Assembly: GCA_010093485.1 (NCBI GenBank)
Contig: MU001493.1
Location: 95,599 to 159,598, forward strand
Source of the DNA: Karstenula rhodostoma CBS 690.94
Taxonomy: Eukaryota; Ascomycota; Dothideomycetes; Pleosporales; Didymosphaeriaceae
Length of the DNA stretch: 64,000 nt
Reading direction: 5' to 3'
The position numbers were made by a program, and so were the translations under genes. This document shows positions 63,001-64,000 of this stretch, piece after piece. The notes beneath the pieces were generated by a model. The model made no database searches and was not told the origin of the DNA. It worked only from the letters and a program-made list of their open reading frames with translations. The first letter of the stretch is position 1, and every line of letters begins with the position of its first letter.

Positions 63001-63271
63001 CCCGCGCCTCTCCAACATCAACCTCCAGGCGCTCATGCAGGCGACGCTCGACGTCGAGTTCATGGCGCAGACGCTCGCGAGCTACACGACTGAGGCGGCG
63101 AGCGCGACGCAGACGGAGATGTATCAGGTGCTGGATGGGAAGACGGATAATGAGGCGAGGGTGAGGTTGCAGGGGGAGCTGGGGAATTTGAGGGGCACGT
63201 TGAAGGCGTTGAGGGAGGGGACGAGAGTGGAGTTTAGTTGTTTTAGGAGGGAGAAGAGGGGGGTGAGGTGA
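60019..63271 (+). CDS. SEC5: Exocyst complex component Sec5
   Basis: Sec5 is part of the octameric exocyst that tethers secretory vesicles to the plasma membrane at hyphal tips. Exons 60019..60358, 60416..62526 and 62585..63271 (donors GTATGC and GTAAGT) give 1,045 residues from the first in-frame ATG (MESIETQLLNKYNIPTLFP). Family features: the N-terminal TYPSVVQVLRQRGL, an early coil with LFLSNVHSSAS and LDFLSRSIEKKSASLKVLVEANFERFVGAKATID in pieces, and a central helical rod (EVWGPALGGKDKEDTLKQIL, GLFEVGSAIQDAIRRKD). The C-terminal helices (RFLAVQSFLLNNLQKIMYVE, LLLTLSNMTSFQ) also fit. Ser/Pro-rich inserts (~190-230; ~590-640) are probably phosphorylated loops. Codons before 60019 (QLDLSQPYASN) also look protein-like, so the true start may be upstream. 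Confidence 0.9.
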
Positions 63272-63760
63272 GCGTTGGGTAGAATAGATTGGTGCTTTGC
63301 TTTGCTTTGTTGTGCTGTGCTGTTTTTTTGCGGAGTGTGGTGTAAGGTGAGCGGTGAAGGTACATGCAGCCATGCGTGCGTAAAGCGCTTTCCACGCATG
63401 AGGTGCCACGTGCTGTCCGTAATGCATGGCAATATACAGTTGTACGTCCAACTCACCGCTTCGAGTTACTGCACTCTTCATCTCGCTCTGCTGTGTAGGT
63501 AGCTCCCCCATATTGACTAGTGCCCTAATTTTTAAGACCATGCGGTCGGTGTCTGTTAGGAGCAGGTGTTTGGTATCTTGTAAACTTGATCGAGATCTGT
63601 TGAACGCTTTAAGGAGTGGTGGGGTGAGTCTTGCAGTGGATGGGTGGGTGTATGGATGGTGGATTACTCTCTCCACAATCAAGCCATGCTTCCTTCAAGG
63701 ACGAAAGAGAGCATGAGATAGAAGGTCCCTGTTACTTGAGAGTGCATAACTAGGCTGGGG

Positions 63761-63795
63761 GAAGAGAGCTCTTCAATGGGATTGAGATTGTGGTG
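63761..63795 (+). repeat. Direct repeat, copy 1
   Basis: GAAGAGAGCTCTTCAATGGG followed by ATTGAGATTGTGGTG. It matches copy 2 with a few changes, 84 bp away. Contains a small palindrome (AGAGCTCT). Confidence 0.55.
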
Positions 63796-63844
63796 TTATG
63801 GCAGAAACACTGGAGAGCGGGGGTGTAACCTTGGGGGGTAGAAG

Positions 63845-63880
63845 GAAGAGAGCTTCTTCAAGGGGGTTGAGATTGGGGTG
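63845..63880 (+). repeat. Direct repeat, copy 2
   Basis: GAAGAGAGCTTCTTCAAGGG followed by GGTTGAGATTGGGGTG. Second copy of the unit above, with one insertion and several substitutions. Confidence 0.55.
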
Positions 63881-64000
63881 AAATTTGGCTGTCTCGGGGG
63901 ATATTCACGGTTGTAGTCTTGCGAGGTAATTTTCTCTTCAGTCTTGCTGACAAAGTGCATGACTGGCTAACCAGCGTCCTGAGGAGTGCATCTTGCGTCT

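Larger units (their letters stand above)
63272..64000. other. 3' flank of Sec5 with a short direct repeat
   Basis: No gene supported. Contains two imperfect copies of a ~35-bp unit (next entries); the sequence is G-rich on the plus strand. Confidence 0.45.

Noticed and set aside
1..64000. CRISPR array, rRNA, tRNA or intact transposon
   Set aside because: No regularly spaced repeats, conserved rRNA segments, convincing cloverleaf or transposase/reverse-transcriptase motifs were seen by eye; tRNA absence would need a covariance-model scan.

Overview
The window looks like nuclear DNA of a filamentous ascomycete (Pezizomycotina, possibly Dothideomycetes). The genes are separated and lie on both strands. 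Most are split by short GT-AG introns of about 45-110 nt, and the products are fungal: a mitochondrial malate dehydrogenase, exocyst Sec5, a CYP52-type P450, CBM18 chitin-binding proteins, MYND and NmrA proteins and a secretory lipase. I saw no ribosomal RNA, convincing tRNA, CRISPR array or intact transposon. All exon models come from splice-site motifs and reading-frame agreement, not transcripts.

Layout. 0.4-9.7 kb: an LSH/Irc5-type SNF2 remodeller, a GNAT acetyltransferase, a truncated-looking secreted protein, a four-exon SDR, an NmrA-like protein, a tiny membrane protein and a three-module CBM18 protein. 9.7-12.1 kb has no supportable gene. 12.1-18 kb: a CYP52-type P450, a TrhO/rhodanese protein, a MYND protein and a seven-helix membrane protein. 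18.6-31.3 kb is gene-poor and looks accessory. It holds three tandem paralogues of an unrecognised zinc-finger family (two end in a Myb/SANT-like domain), then a 6PGDH-fold reductase, an O-methyltransferase and a decayed multicopper oxidase, which together look like the remains of a small metabolic cluster.

31.6-40.3 kb: a carnitine acetyltransferase with both a mitochondrial leader and a C-terminal peroxisomal signal, a divergent actin paralogue with changed nucleotide-site residues, a second NmrA protein, mitochondrial malate dehydrogenase and a two-module CBM18 protein. 40.9-50.6 kb: a 1,384-residue helical-repeat protein with a C-terminal CHAT (caspase-like) domain, head to head with an unrecognised 313-residue protein, then a HemK-like methyltransferase and a membrane-anchored heme-oxygenase-like (iron redox) protein. 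51-63.3 kb: a second MYND protein, a secretory lipase, a doubtful small gene, a cPLA2-type phospholipase, a STYX-like pseudophosphatase and Sec5.

Most neighbours look functionally independent. The best candidates for something undescribed are the three-gene zinc-finger/Myb family with its shared N-terminal motif (18.6-23.5 kb), the CHAT protein with its divergent partner (40.9-46.7 kb) and the catalytically altered actin (34.3-35.8 kb).
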